From Nocardioides sp. T2.26MG-1 (GTDB taxonomy: Bacteria; Actinomycetota; Actinomycetes; Propionibacteriales; Nocardioidaceae), in NCBI RefSeq assembly GCF_950101795.1, contig NZ_CATNLZ010000002.1, forward strand, positions 62,001 to 126,000: a stretch of 64,000 nt of DNA, written 5' to 3'. Shown here in pieces: positions 53,986 to 63,269 of the stretch. Position 1 is the first letter of the stretch, and every line of letters begins with the position of its first letter. The notes under the pieces were generated by a model, which saw nothing but the letters and a program-made list of their open reading frames with translations, did no database searches and was not told where the DNA came from. A program made the position numbers and the translations under genes.

Positions 53986-55620
53986 ATGGCCAAGACGCCG
54001 TACCAGAACGAGGCCGACTACGTGGTGGTCGGCTCCGGCAGCTCGGGCGCCGCGATCGCGGGCCGGCTGGCCCAGTCGGGCGCGAGCGTGATCGTGCTCG
54101 AGGCCGGCAAGAGCGACGAGCAGTACCTGGTGAAGAAGCCCGGCATGATCGGCCCGATGCACTCGGTCCCCGAGATCAAGAAGCGGGTCGACTGGGGCTA
54201 CTACTCCACGCCGCAGAAGCACATCCTGGACCGCAAGATGCCCGTCCCGCGCGGCAAGGTCGTCGGCGGCTCCAGCTCGATCAACGGCATGGTCTACGTC
54301 CGCGGCAACCGTGCCAACTACGACGCCTGGGCCGCCGAGGGCTGCACCGGCTGGTCGGCCGACGAGGTCAACGCGGCGTACCAGCGCATGGAGGACTTCG
54401 AGGGCGGTGCCAACGACTACCGCGGCGCCGGCGGGCCGATCAAGGTCACCCGCAACGCCGCGCCGCAGGAGGGCTCGCTGCAGTTCATCCAGGCGACCTC
54501 CGACGTGCTCGGCGTGAAGGTGCTCGACGACTACAACGCCGAGTCGCAGGAGGGCGTCAGCCGGATGCAGCAGAACGCTGCCGGCGGCCTGCGCTACAGC
54601 GCGTCTCGCGGCTACATCCACAACCTCGACGTGCCGACCCTGCAGCTGCAGACCGAGGTGCTGGTCACCAAGGTCGTCGTCGAGAACGGCCGCGCCGCCG
54701 GCGTGGAGGTGACCGACCTCGGCAAGGGAGGCGGGAGCCGCCGTACGGTCCGGGCCGGCAAGGAGGTCATCCTCTCGGCCGGGTTCGTCGGCTCGGCGCA
54801 GATCCTGATGCTCTCGGGCATCGGCCACGCCCAGCACCTGCGCGACCACGGCATCGACGTGCTCGCCGACCTGCCGGTCGGCGACAACCTGCACGACCAC
54901 CTCTTCCACGCGCTGACCTTCCACGTGACGACGTCGAAGATGCGCGGCAACGCCTTCTTCTTCGGCAAGGGCGTGCTCAAGGAGGCGCTGCGCCCGGGCA
55001 AGACGTTCATGGCCAACTCGGTGTTCGAGGCGGTCGCGTTCCTGCGTACGTCCCAGGCGACCGACGTGCCGGACCTCCAGCTGCACCTGCTGCCGTGGTC
55101 GTACGTCTCGCCCAACCAGGACGAGCCGATCCGCCACGACGTCGACCCGCGCACCTCGATCACGCTGCTCTCGACGCTGATCTACCCCCGCAGCCGCGGC
55201 ACCCTGCGGCTGGCGTCCAGCGACCCGACCGCCGCGCCGCTGATCGACTTCCAGTACCTCGCAGACCCCGGCGACCTCGAGGTGCTGGCCGAGGGCTCGG
55301 AGATGGTCCGCGAGATCATGGGCGGCGCGGCGTTCGGCGGGGCGGTGAAGGAGGAGATCCACCCCGGCGCCGGCCTCAAGGGCCAGGCGCTGCGCGACGC
55401 GATCCTCAACCGCGCGACGTCGGTCTACCACGGTGTCGGCACCTGCCGGATGGGCGCCGACGAGCTCTCGGTGGTCACCCCCGACCTCAAGGTCCGCGGC
55501 ATCGAGGGCCTCCGGGTCTGCGACGCCTCGATCATGCCGTCGATCACCGGTGGCAACACCAACGCGCCGTCGATCATGATCGGCGAACGCGGCGCGGACC
55601 TCGTGCTCGGGAAGGCGTGA
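53986..55620 (+). CDS. GMC-family flavin alcohol oxidoreductase (choline dehydrogenase-like)
   Basis: 544 residues. FAD fold VVVGSGSSGAAIAGRLAQSG, GMC signature GGSSSINGMVYVRGN (about 90-104), and C-terminal catalytic block YHGVGTCRMGAD (His near 483) and ITGGNTNAPSIMIGER. It oxidises a primary or secondary alcohol, usually without free oxygen chemistry in dehydrogenase members. It is directly followed by an aldehyde dehydrogenase, so alcohol to aldehyde to acid is the expected route. Controlled by operator 4. Confidence 0.93.
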   Translation: MAKTPYQNEADYVVVGSGSSGAAIAGRLAQSGASVIVLEAGKSDEQYLVKKPGMIGPMHSVPEIKKRVDWGYYSTPQKHILDRKMPVPRGKVVGGSSSINGMVYVRGNRANYDAWAAEGCTGWSADEVNAAYQRMEDFEGGANDYRGAGGPIKVTRNAAPQEGSLQFIQATSDVLGVKVLDDYNAESQEGVSRMQQNAAGGLRYSASRGYIHNLDVPTLQLQTEVLVTKVVVENGRAAGVEVTDLGKGGGSRRTVRAGKEVILSAGFVGSAQILMLSGIGHAQHLRDHGIDVLADLPVGDNLHDHLFHALTFHVTTSKMRGNAFFFGKGVLKEALRPGKTFMANSVFEAVAFLRTSQATDVPDLQLHLLPWSYVSPNQDEPIRHDVDPRTSITLLSTLIYPRSRGTLRLASSDPTAAPLIDFQYLADPGDLEVLAEGSEMVREIMGGAAFGGAVKEEIHPGAGLKGQALRDAILNRATSVYHGVGTCRMGADELSVVTPDLKVRGIEGLRVCDASIMPSITGGNTNAPSIMIGERGADLVLGKA

Positions 55621-55625
55621 GTGCC

Positions 55626-57185
55626 ATGGCTCTGCAGCGACCGGCGTCGATCACCGACGCGTTCCTCGACAGGCTCGTCTCCCGCGTGCCCTCCACCAGC
55701 GGCGGCACCTGGAAGCTCACCGAGGTCTACACCGGCGACGTGCTCGTCGAGCTGCCGCAGTCGACGCCCGCCGACATCGAGGCAGCCTTCGCGACCGCCC
55801 GGGAGGCCCAGCGCTCCTGGGCTGCGAGGCCGCTCAAGGAGCGGCTCGCGGTCTTCAAGCGCGCGCACAGCCTCTTCCTCGACAACGCCCAGACCACGAC
55901 CGACCTGATCCAGGTCGAGAGCGGCAAGAACCGGCGGATGGCGATCGAGGAGACCTGCGACCCGGTGATGGTGATGAGCCACTACCTCAAGCGGGCGCCG
56001 CACCTGCTCAAGCCGGTCAGGCGCGGCGGCCCGGTGCCGCTGCTCAGCACGTCCACCGAGATCCGCCAGCCCAAGGGCGTCGTCGGCATCATCGCGCCCT
56101 GGAACTTCCCGTTCGCCACCGGCATCTCCGACTCGATCTCGGCGCTGATGGCCGGCAACGCGATCGTGCTCAAGCCCGACAACAAGACCGCGCTGTCGCC
56201 GCTCTACGGCATCCAGATGCTCGAGGAGGCCGGCCTCCCGAAGGGCCTGTTCCAGGTCGTCTGCGGCGAGGGTCCGGACGTCGGCCCCACGCTGATCGAC
56301 AACGCCAACTACGTGATGTTCACCGGGTCCACCGCGACCGGCCGGGTGATCGGCGAGCGGGCGGGGCGCAACCTGATCGGCTGCTGCCTCGAGCTCGGTG
56401 GCAAGAACCCGATGATCGTCCTCGAGGACGCGAACCTGGACGAGGTCGTGCAGGGCGCGATCTTCGGCGCGTTCGGCAACACCGGCCAGATCTGCATGCA
56501 CGTCGAGCGGATGTACCTGCCGGCGTCGCGGTACGACGAGTTCAAGTCCCGGTTCGTGGCCGCGACCGAGGCGCTGACGATCGGGGCGTCGTACGACTTC
56601 GGCCCCGACATGGGCTCGCTGGTCTCGCCCGACCACATGGAGCGGGTCAAGGCCCACGTCGACGACGCGGTCGCCAAGGGCGCCACCGTCCTCACCGGCG
56701 GCAAGCCACGACCCGACCTCGGGCCGGCGTTCTTCGAGCCGACGATCCTCGAGGGCGTCACCAAGGACATGCTGTGCGGGGTCACCGAGACGTTCGGTCC
56801 GGTCGTCGCGCTGCACCGGTACTCGTCGGTCGACGAGGCGGTCGCGCTGGCGAACGACACGGAGTACGGCCTCAACGCCTCGGTGTGGGGCGGCGACCTC
56901 GCCACCGCCTGCCAGGTCGGCAAGCGGATCGAGTCGGGCAACGTGAACGTCAACGACATCCTCGCCACGGCGTTCGCCTCGAAGGGCACGCCGTCCGGCG
57001 GCGTCAAGCAGTCGGGCGTCGGTGCCCGCCACGGCGACCAGGGCCTGCTGAAGTACACCGACGTCCAGAACCTCGCCGTGCTGAAGAAGCAGGTGATGGG
57101 CGCCAAGCCCGGCGCGGACTACGACAAGTACGTCAAGGGGATGCTCAGCGGCCTGCGGATGATGCGCAAGACCCGCATCCGCTGA
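55626..57185 (+). CDS. NAD(P)-dependent aldehyde dehydrogenase (succinate-semialdehyde-like)
   Basis: 519 residues; ATG 55626 has RBS ggaagg at good spacing (GTG 55617 is possible). IIAPWNFPFATGISD, FTGSTATGRVIG (cofactor), Glu256 in LELGGKNPM, and catalytic Cys290 in GNTGQICMHVERM; spacing of the two is normal. ETFGPVVALHRY closes the fold. It differs from GabD in having a long N-terminal part and a basic C-terminal tail MMRKTRIR. Partner of the GMC enzyme. Confidence 0.94.
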   Translation: MALQRPASITDAFLDRLVSRVPSTSGGTWKLTEVYTGDVLVELPQSTPADIEAAFATAREAQRSWAARPLKERLAVFKRAHSLFLDNAQTTTDLIQVESGKNRRMAIEETCDPVMVMSHYLKRAPHLLKPVRRGGPVPLLSTSTEIRQPKGVVGIIAPWNFPFATGISDSISALMAGNAIVLKPDNKTALSPLYGIQMLEEAGLPKGLFQVVCGEGPDVGPTLIDNANYVMFTGSTATGRVIGERAGRNLIGCCLELGGKNPMIVLEDANLDEVVQGAIFGAFGNTGQICMHVERMYLPASRYDEFKSRFVAATEALTIGASYDFGPDMGSLVSPDHMERVKAHVDDAVAKGATVLTGGKPRPDLGPAFFEPTILEGVTKDMLCGVTETFGPVVALHRYSSVDEAVALANDTEYGLNASVWGGDLATACQVGKRIESGNVNVNDILATAFASKGTPSGGVKQSGVGARHGDQGLLKYTDVQNLAVLKKQVMGAKPGADYDKYVKGMLSGLRMMRKTRIR

Positions 57186-57311
57186 ACGGCACGAGCCCGA
57201 CTCCGGTCTCACTGGATGTCGACGCGCCATCGCGCCTTCGCAAGCTCAGGCGCGGGGCTTGCTCAATCTGCCTTCGCCCACGCGCTGCGCTCGTGCCTCG
57301 CGCAGCGCTGC
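57186..57311. other. Convergent gap with weak hairpins
   Basis: 126 bases between the ALDH and LigB-type genes. An inverted repeat CGCGCCT/AGGCGCG (57231-57237/57248-57254) could serve as a weak terminator. Otherwise repetitive CG-rich sequence. Confidence 0.4.
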
Positions 57312-58088
57312 TCAGGCAACCTGGAGCGAGCGCTTGGAGAGACCCATCCAGAAGCCGTCGATGACCTGGAGGCCCGGGTCGGTGGGGTCGCTGGCCGCGC
57401 CCAGGGTGACGAACAGCGGCGTGTAGTGCTCCACGGTCGGGTGGGCGTAGGGCATGCCCGGGGCGTGCGCGCGGTAGTTCGCGAGCTCGTCGACGTCGCC
57501 GCGCGTGAGCGCCTCGCCGGCCCACGCGTCGAAGTCCTTGGACCAGCCCGGAGCGGCGGCGTCGATGCGCCAGTCCTTGAGGAACGGCAGGCCGTGGGTC
57601 AGGAAGCCCGAGCCGATGATCAGCACGCCCTCGTCGCGCAGCGGGCGCAGCCGCTCGCCGAGCCGCATCAGCCGGACCGGGTCGTGGGTCGGCAGCGACA
57701 TCTGGAGCACCGGGACGTCGCCGTGCGGGTACATGATCTTGAGCGGCACCCACGCGCCGTGGTCGAGCCCGCGGCTCGCGTGCTGGTGGACCGGCTCGGC
57801 GGCCGGCATCATCGCCGCGACCCGCTGGGCGAGCGCGGTGGCGTCGGGGGTCTCGTAGGTCATCCGGTAGTAGCGGGCGTCGAAGCCGCCGAAGTCGTAG
57901 ACCAGCGGCGCACCGCTCGCGCTGAGGCTGACCGGAGCGGACTCCCAGTGGGCGCTGACGATGAGGATCGCCTGGGGCTTCGGGAGGTCCCGCGCCCACG
58001 CCGCGAGCTGGCCCGACCACACCGGGTCGTCGAGCAGCGGCGGGGCACCGTGGCCGATGTAGAGAGCAGGCATGCGCGCGTCGTTCAT
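57312..58088 (-). CDS. LigB-family extradiol dioxygenase (4,5-DOPA dioxygenase/YgiD-like)
   Basis: 258 residues from ATG 58088. MPALYIGHGAPP (first metal His), LIVSAHWES, GLDHGAWVPLKIMYP (second His region), IIGSGFLTHGLPF and GMPYAHPTVEHYTPL. Zinc- or iron-dependent LigB fold, usual YgiD length. Members open catechol rings (DOPA in plants; unknown substrate in bacteria). It is monocistronic and converges on ALDH. Confidence 0.93.
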   Translation of the reverse strand: MNDARMPALYIGHGAPPLLDDPVWSGQLAAWARDLPKPQAILIVSAHWESAPVSLSASGAPLVYDFGGFDARYYRMTYETPDATALAQRVAAMMPAAEPVHQHASRGLDHGAWVPLKIMYPHGDVPVLQMSLPTHDPVRLMRLGERLRPLRDEGVLIIGSGFLTHGLPFLKDWRIDAAAPGWSKDFDAWAGEALTRGDVDELANYRAHAPGMPYAHPTVEHYTPLFVTLGAASDPTDPGLQVIDGFWMGLSKRSLQVA

Positions 58089-58116
58089 GACTGCCACAAT
58101 AGTTGTAGGTTCAACT

Positions 58117-58809
58117 TTATTCCAGCGGGAGAGACCAGTCCAGGGGTACGGCGCCCTGCTCGACGAGCAGCGCGTTCGCGCGGCTGAAGGGGCGCGACCC
58201 GAAGAACCCGCGGTACGCCGACAGCGGGGACGGGTGTGGAGACTCGACGACCGGGACCGCGCCCAGCATCGGCTTGAGGTTGCGGGCGTCGCTGCCCCAG
58301 AGGATCGCCACGAGCGGTCCGCCCCGCCGCGCGAGCGCCTCGATCGCGCGCGCCGTGATCGGCTCCCAGCCCTTGCCGCGGTGACTGTTCGAGGCACCGG
58401 GCTGCACGGTCAGGCTCCTGTTGAGCAGCATCACGCCCTGGTCGGCCCACGCCGTCAGGTCGCCGTGGCGCGGCGGCATGATCCCGAGGTCGTCGCGCAG
58501 CTCGGTGTAGATGTTCACCAGGCTGGGCGGCAGCGGCCACACGTCGCGACGGACCGCGAAGCTGAGCCCGATCGGGTGCTCCGGGTTGGGGTAGGGATCC
58601 TGCCCGACGATCAGCACGCGGACGTCCGCGAGCGGGCGCTCGAACGCGCGGAAGACACGCTCGCCCGTGGGCTGGTAGGGCCGGCCCGCCGCGAGCTCCT
58701 CGCGCAGGAACCGCCCCATCGCCGCGATCTGCTCGTCCACCGGCGCCAGGGCCTGGGCCCAGTCCGGCGCCATCAGCCCCTTGTCGACCAGCCCTGCCAG
58801 TGCGCTCAC
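58117..58809 (-). CDS. ung: Uracil-DNA glycosylase, family 1
   Basis: 230 residues from GTG 58809 ([11 protein letters not shown]); the longer frame upstream is not part of the family. Active-site Asp71 in [43 protein letters not shown], and the C-terminal [18 protein letters not shown] catalytic loop. It removes uracil from DNA in base excision repair. Confidence 0.97.
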   Translation of the reverse strand: MSALAGLVDKGLMAPDWAQALAPVDEQIAAMGRFLREELAAGRPYQPTGERVFRAFERPLADVRVLIVGQDPYPNPEHPIGLSFAVRRDVWPLPPSLVNIYTELRDDLGIMPPRHGDLTAWADQGVMLLNRSLTVQPGASNSHRGKGWEPITARAIEALARRGGPLVAILWGSDARNLKPMLGAVPVVESPHPSPLSAYRGFFGSRPFSRANALLVEQGAVPLDWSLPLE

Positions 58810-58850
58810 GTCCGGCAGGCTAGCGGTCGGGCGGCCGGTCCAGGCACGCC

Positions 58851-59882
58851 TCAGAACCCAGCGCGGCGCGGCAGGTACGGCGCGCGGCCGGGCTCGCCCA
58901 CGTGCACGTCGAGGATCGCCTGGTGGGTGGCGTCGCCGGCGACGGCGGACTGGTTGGCGACCAGCACGCTCGGCCCCAGGAACGTCGCGCTGCAGGGGGT
59001 GTCGAAGGGGATCGGCGAGCCGTTGTCGCCGGTGAGGGCCGTGCCGTAGCGCTGCACCTCGTCGCCGGTGGCGGTCAGCTCGACGAGCTGGTTGGACAGG
59101 CCGGCGAGCGCGACGTACACGTGCCCGGACCGGCCGATGCCGAACCCGTCGGGCAGGTCGCCGGGCTGGGACGTCCACAGCGTCTCGATCCGCCCCGGCC
59201 GGCCGTGCTCGCCGACCGGCAGCCGGTAGAGCGCTCCGTTGGTGGGCAGCGTCCCGCCGTCGCTGACGGTCTGCTGGGTGATCAGCAGGTCGTGGCGCCC
59301 CGGTCGGTAGCGGATGCCCGTCGTGCCGAACTCGGCGACCCCGGTGAGCGCGGGCGAGGCGAACCAGCGCCGCGGCGTCCGCGACCCGTGCGGCACCTTC
59401 CAGATCACGCCCTCGGCGTAGTCGGTCACGAACATCGCGCCGCCCGGCCCCCAGGTGACGTAGTTGGGCACCGCGCCGTCGGGGAACCGCACGACCCGGC
59501 GCAACCGCCCGGTCCTCACGTCCAGCGTCAGCACCGACGCGGTCGAGGTCTCCAGCAGCACCAGCCGGCCGTCGTGCGTCTGGTTGGCGACCTGGACGCC
59601 GTGGTCCTCGCCGAGCCGCTGGCCCGGCACCGTCCAGCTGCGCAGCAGGGTGCCGTCGGCGCGCCACTCGAACACCCGCGAGGGCGCCGAGCTGCCGGAG
59701 TCGATGTAGCTGCCGGCGTACACGCGACCGTTGGTGTGGACGTGGACGTACGCCGGCAAGCCGGGCGCCGGCACCAGCGAGAGCACGCGGGTGTCGCCGT
59801 CCTCCCGGTTGGCCGCGGCGGCCGGCGACCAGCAGGTGAGCGCCAGGACGCCCGCGGCGAGGGCGGCCGTCAGCCGGCTCAC
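58851..59882 (-). CDS. Secreted six-bladed propeller protein (ScyD/SMP-30-like)
   Basis: 343 residues from GTG 59882, overlapping the amine oxidase stop by 4 bases. Sec signal (about 1-23, AAAA), then [53 protein letters not shown] and [15 protein letters not shown], typical propeller blades. No metal/catalytic gluconolactonase residues can be confirmed. Translational coupling to the Tat-exported oxidase implies joint action outside the membrane. Confidence 0.85.
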   Translation of the reverse strand: MSRLTAALAAGVLALTCWSPAAAANREDGDTRVLSLVPAPGLPAYVHVHTNGRVYAGSYIDSGSSAPSRVFEWRADGTLLRSWTVPGQRLGEDHGVQVANQTHDGRLVLLETSTASVLTLDVRTGRLRRVVRFPDGAVPNYVTWGPGGAMFVTDYAEGVIWKVPHGSRTPRRWFASPALTGVAEFGTTGIRYRPGRHDLLITQQTVSDGGTLPTNGALYRLPVGEHGRPGRIETLWTSQPGDLPDGFGIGRSGHVYVALAGLSNQLVELTATGDEVQRYGTALTGDNGSPIPFDTPCSATFLGPSVLVANQSAVAGDATHQAILDVHVGEPGRAPYLPRRAGF

Positions 59883-61402
59883 AGTCGCTCCCCGACCTCG
59901 AGCGCGGCCCGCTCGCCGGCGCGCACCGCGCCGTCCATGTAGCCGGTCCAGTACGTCGAGGTCTCGGTGCCGGCCCAGTGGACCCGGCCGAACGGCTTCC
60001 GGATCGCCGACCCGAACCGCACCATCGTGCCGGGCGCGTAGTTGGCGACCGGGCCGCCCGTGGTCCAGCGCTCCTGCGTCCAGTCCTGCTCGGTGTAGTC
60101 GATGGGGTGCAGGGCCTGCTCGCCGAACATCGCCGCGAAGCCCTCGAGCACCGCCTGGCGGCGCTCGGCGAGCGGCAGCACGCCGTACTGCCGCCAGGTC
60201 GACCCGCCGACGAAGGCCAGCAGCACGCCCGGCTCGCCCTCCTTCGGGCAGTTGTCGAACACCGCGCGCGCCGCACCGGAGTCGTTGATGCCGAAGCCGG
60301 TGAGCCCGGCCTCGCGCCAGAACGGCGTCGGGTAGACCGCGTCGCACTTCATCAGCTGGCCCATGTCGAGGTGGCGGAGCAGCTGGAGTCGGCGGGTCGG
60401 CAGCCGCGGGAACCAGTCGATGTCGAGCACCAGGGGCGGGGGAGCGGCCACGACGACGCGCCGCGCGCGGACCGTGCCGCGGGCGCTGTGCACGACCACG
60501 TGCCCGTCGCGCTGCTCGATGCGCCGGACCGGTGCACGCAGCGCCACGACGTCGCCGAGCCGGCGGGCCAGCCGCAGCGGCACCAGCTGGGAGCCGCCGA
60601 CGAACCGGCGCTCCTGGGCGGCGTTCGCGGTGTCGGAGTTGCGCGAGAACGTGCCGACGTTGCGCTCGTTGCCCGAGCAGGCGATGTACCAGAGCACGTA
60701 GAGCAGCGAGAGCTCGTTGGGGTCGGCGCCGAACCCGGGCTGGGTCCAGCACTCCATGAGGTTCTCGACGCCGTCGCCGTTGATCGCGTTGGCGCGGATC
60801 CACTCGCCGAACGTCGTCGCGTCCCACTCCGCCGCGCTCGGGTGGCTCCACGGCGCGTCGACGGGGATCTCGGCGGCCATGCTGTCGATGCGGCTGAGCA
60901 GGATCGCCGCGTCGGGGAGGATCGTGGGGTCGGGCGGCACCGTCCCGGAGTACTCCTGGCGGCCGGTGATCGAGGAGACGTAGACGCTGTTGCCGGTGTT
61001 GTACTCCTTGAACGTCGGGACCTTCAGCTCGCGCGCGAGCCGCAGGATGTGGTCCTGGGTCGGTCCGACGAAGGCGCCGCCCGCCTCGATGGTGGCGCCG
61101 TGGGTGCCGGGGCCGCTGAGCCGGTGGTTGAGCACCCGCCCGCCGACGCGGCCGCGGGCCTCGAGCAGGAGTACGTCGTGGCCGCGGCGCGCCAGGTCGT
61201 GGGCGGCGACCAGGCCCGAGATGCCGCCGCCGACGACGACGGCGTCGACCTTCCGCGGCAGCGAGCCCTGGCGCGAGCCGGCGGCCACTGCGTCGTGCAG
61301 CGCGCCGGTGCCGAGCGCGAGGCCGGCCACGGAGGCGGTGCCGAGCAGCAGACGGCGAGAGATCCGGGCCCGGGTCAGGGTGGAGGGCAGGGGCTGGGTC
61401 AC
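59879..61402 (-). CDS. Tat-exported flavin amine oxidase
   Basis: 507 residues from GTG 61402 with RBS caggag. The N-terminal twin-arginine signal ([20 protein letters not shown], about 11-30) is followed by FAD motif [17 protein letters not shown] and GRVGGR. C-terminal FAD contact [21 protein letters not shown] monoamine/putrescine-oxidase-like enzyme making aldehyde, ammonia and hydrogen peroxide; exact amine unknown. Export plus the co-translated propeller protein suggests an extracellular amine-oxidising pair. It is divergent from the TetR gene. Confidence 0.92.
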   Translation of the reverse strand: MTQPLPSTLTRARISRRLLLGTASVAGLALGTGALHDAVAAGSRQGSLPRKVDAVVVGGGISGLVAAHDLARRGHDVLLLEARGRVGGRVLNHRLSGPGTHGATIEAGGAFVGPTQDHILRLARELKVPTFKEYNTGNSVYVSSITGRQEYSGTVPPDPTILPDAAILLSRIDSMAAEIPVDAPWSHPSAAEWDATTFGEWIRANAINGDGVENLMECWTQPGFGADPNELSLLYVLWYIACSGNERNVGTFSRNSDTANAAQERRFVGGSQLVPLRLARRLGDVVALRAPVRRIEQRDGHVVVHSARGTVRARRVVVAAPPPLVLDIDWFPRLPTRRLQLLRHLDMGQLMKCDAVYPTPFWREAGLTGFGINDSGAARAVFDNCPKEGEPGVLLAFVGGSTWRQYGVLPLAERRQAVLEGFAAMFGEQALHPIDYTEQDWTQERWTTGGPVANYAPGTMVRFGSAIRKPFGRVHWAGTETSTYWTGYMDGAVRAGERAALEVGERL

Positions 61403-61424
61403 GGCGGCTCCTGGGGCGTCCAGA

Positions 61425-61441
61425 TGTGAACATGTGTCACA
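61425..61441. promoter_or_regulatory. Candidate TetR operator (TGTGA-N7-TCACA)
   Basis: An inverted repeat in the divergent gap between the amine oxidase and tetR genes. It lies at the -35 zone of tetR (-10 TACACT at 61457-61462) and upstream of the oxidase. Imperfect in the centre. Confidence 0.5.
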
Positions 61442-61456
61442 TTCGGTTTCGTACCC

Positions 61457-61462
61457 TACACT
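61457..61462 (+). promoter_or_regulatory. Candidate -10 box for the TetR gene (leaderless)
   Basis: TACACT lies 7 bases before GTG 61470; no RBS is present. Confidence 0.5.
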
Positions 61463-61469
61463 CGGCGTC

Positions 61470-62153
61470 GTGCCTGCCGCGACCCCGACCACAGCCCCGA
61501 AGCGACGGGTCCCCCGGCAGGAGCGCAGCCGCCGCCGCGTCGAGGGTCTCCTCGACGCGGCGGCGCGGCTCGTCGTCGAGCACGGCGTCGAGGCGGTGAG
61601 CACCCGGGACATCGCGGAGGCGGCCGGCGCTCCGGTCGCCTCGCTGTACCAGTACTTCTCCGACAAGGAGGACGTCATGCTCGCGCTCGCCCAGCGCGAC
61701 ATGGACGAGATGGACGCCCAGGTCGCCGAGGACCTCGCCGCGGTCGAGGTGCTCTCGGTGGCGAGCCTGGTACGGACCACGATGCAGGCGTTCGTGCGGG
61801 TCTACCACCGGCGTCCGGCGTTCGTGGAGATCTACCTCCGCGGCCGCACCAACCTCGCCGTGCACCGCTTCGGCCGGGAGCACAACGCCCGGATCGCCGA
61901 GACGCTGCAGGCCTTCGCCGTCGAGGCCGGGCTGGCCCGGCCCGACCTGCCGGCGTCGGCAGCGGTGCTGGCCGTCGAGGTCGGCGACCGGGTCTTCCAG
62001 CTCGCGTTCGAGCGGTCCCTCGACGGCGACGACGCGATGGTCGAGGAGGGCATCGCCCTGGTGACGGCCTACCTCGAGCGCTACGCCACCCCCGCGGGCC
62101 TCGCCGGCGTACGACCGCCGGCCGGCCACGAGACCGACCAGGAGCAGCCATGA
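61470..62153 (+). CDS. TetR-family transcriptional regulator
   Basis: 227 residues from GTG 61470. HTH domain (about 18-75): RSRRRVEGLLDAAARLVVEH, VSTRDIAEAAGAPVASLYQYFSDKEDVMLA. The C-terminal ligand domain is helical (TetR_C group with LVRTTMQAFVRVYHRRPAF). Probably autoregulates and controls the divergent amine oxidase operon via 61425-61441. ATGA overlap couples it to a sugar-kinase gene, unusual for a repressor and a hint to the inducer's fate. Confidence 0.92.
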   Translation: MPAATPTTAPKRRVPRQERSRRRVEGLLDAAARLVVEHGVEAVSTRDIAEAAGAPVASLYQYFSDKEDVMLALAQRDMDEMDAQVAEDLAAVEVLSVASLVRTTMQAFVRVYHRRPAFVEIYLRGRTNLAVHRFGREHNARIAETLQAFAVEAGLARPDLPASAAVLAVEVGDRVFQLAFERSLDGDDAMVEEGIALVTAYLERYATPAGLAGVRPPAGHETDQEQP

Positions 62154-63067
62154 AGATCGCCACGATCGGCGTCCACGTCCTCGACACCCACGTGATCGGC
62201 ATCGAGTCGATCCCCGACGGCTCCGACGGCCAGCTCGTCGAGACCATCCGGGTCTCCCCGGCCGGGACCGCGGGCGGTACGGCGGTCGAGCTGAGCCGGC
62301 TCGGTGCGGAGGTGCTGAGCTTCGGTGCGGTCGGCGACGACCCGATCGGCGTCACCCTCCTCGCGCTCCTCGAGCGCGAGGGCGTCGACGTGTCCGGGCT
62401 GGTGCGCAAGGCCGACCAGCAGACCTCGGCCTCGGTGATCCCGGTGCGGCCCAACGGCGACCGCCCGGCCTGGCACTGCATCGGCGCCAACGGCGCCTTC
62501 ACCCTCGACGACCTCGACCTCGCGGCGCTCGACGGCTGCACCCACGTGCACCTGGGCGGGCCGGAGTTCCTCGGCGGCGAGGCGGCGGGGCAGCTGCTGG
62601 CGCACGCCCGCTCGCTCGGTGCGACCACCTCGCTCGACCTCCTCGCGCCGGGCGACCCGGACATGCTCGCCTGGGTGGCCGGGGCCCTCCCGCACACCGA
62701 CTACCTGCTGCCCAACGACGAGCAGGTGCTCGGGTTCACCGGCGCCCCGTCGCTCGCCGAGGGCGCGCGGGCGCTGGTCGAGGCCGGAGTCGGGTGCGTC
62801 GCGGTGACCCAGGGCAGCAAGGGCGCGCTCGTGGTCACCGCAGACGCGACGATCGAGGTGCCGGCGTACGCGATCGACGTGGTGGACACGACCGGCTGCG
62901 GTGACGCGTTCTCGGCGGGCTTCCTGCGGGCGCTGTCACTGGGGCGGGACCTGGGAGGCGCCGCCCGGCTGGGCTGTGCCACAGCCGCCCAGGTCGCGAC
63001 GGGGCTGGGCACCGATGCGGGGAGCTACGACCTGGAGAGCGTGGTCGCGTTCGTGAGGGCCCGTTGA
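62150..63067 (+). CDS. PfkB/ribokinase-family carbohydrate kinase
   Basis: 305 residues from ATG 62150. N-terminal GVHVLDTHVIGIESIPDG, AGGTAVELSRLGAEV (GG switch), FGAVGDDPIG, and the catalytic DVVDTTGCGDAFSAGFLRAL (DTTGCGD, Asp near 251). Acceptor sugar or nucleoside unknown. Coupled to tetR and next to an amine-oxidase operon; substrate may be an amino- or ribosyl-type compound (speculative). Confidence 0.93.
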   Translation: MKIATIGVHVLDTHVIGIESIPDGSDGQLVETIRVSPAGTAGGTAVELSRLGAEVLSFGAVGDDPIGVTLLALLEREGVDVSGLVRKADQQTSASVIPVRPNGDRPAWHCIGANGAFTLDDLDLAALDGCTHVHLGGPEFLGGEAAGQLLAHARSLGATTSLDLLAPGDPDMLAWVAGALPHTDYLLPNDEQVLGFTGAPSLAEGARALVEAGVGCVAVTQGSKGALVVTADATIEVPAYAIDVVDTTGCGDAFSAGFLRALSLGRDLGGAARLGCATAAQVATGLGTDAGSYDLESVVAFVRAR

Positions 63068-63269
63068 TCAAGTCCATGGTCGGCTGACCGCCGCCATGCA
63101 CGCACGCTGGCTGCGTTGCCGCCGCTCGACAGACGACCCGGTATGTCCTCGCGACGGCGCCTACACAACCACCCCACGACATCGCTCGCTTCGCTCCCGA
63201 TGACGCGGGGACCCCGGGGTCGCACGCGCCTGACGACGCTCAGCTCGACCGAGACTCGATCAACAGGTC
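63068..63269. other. Intergenic gap of about 200 bases
   Basis: Lies between the convergent kinase and right-edge genes. Includes CTCGACCGAGACTCGATC near 63245, related to the dispersed repeat ends. I see no gene or clear terminator. Confidence 0.45.
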
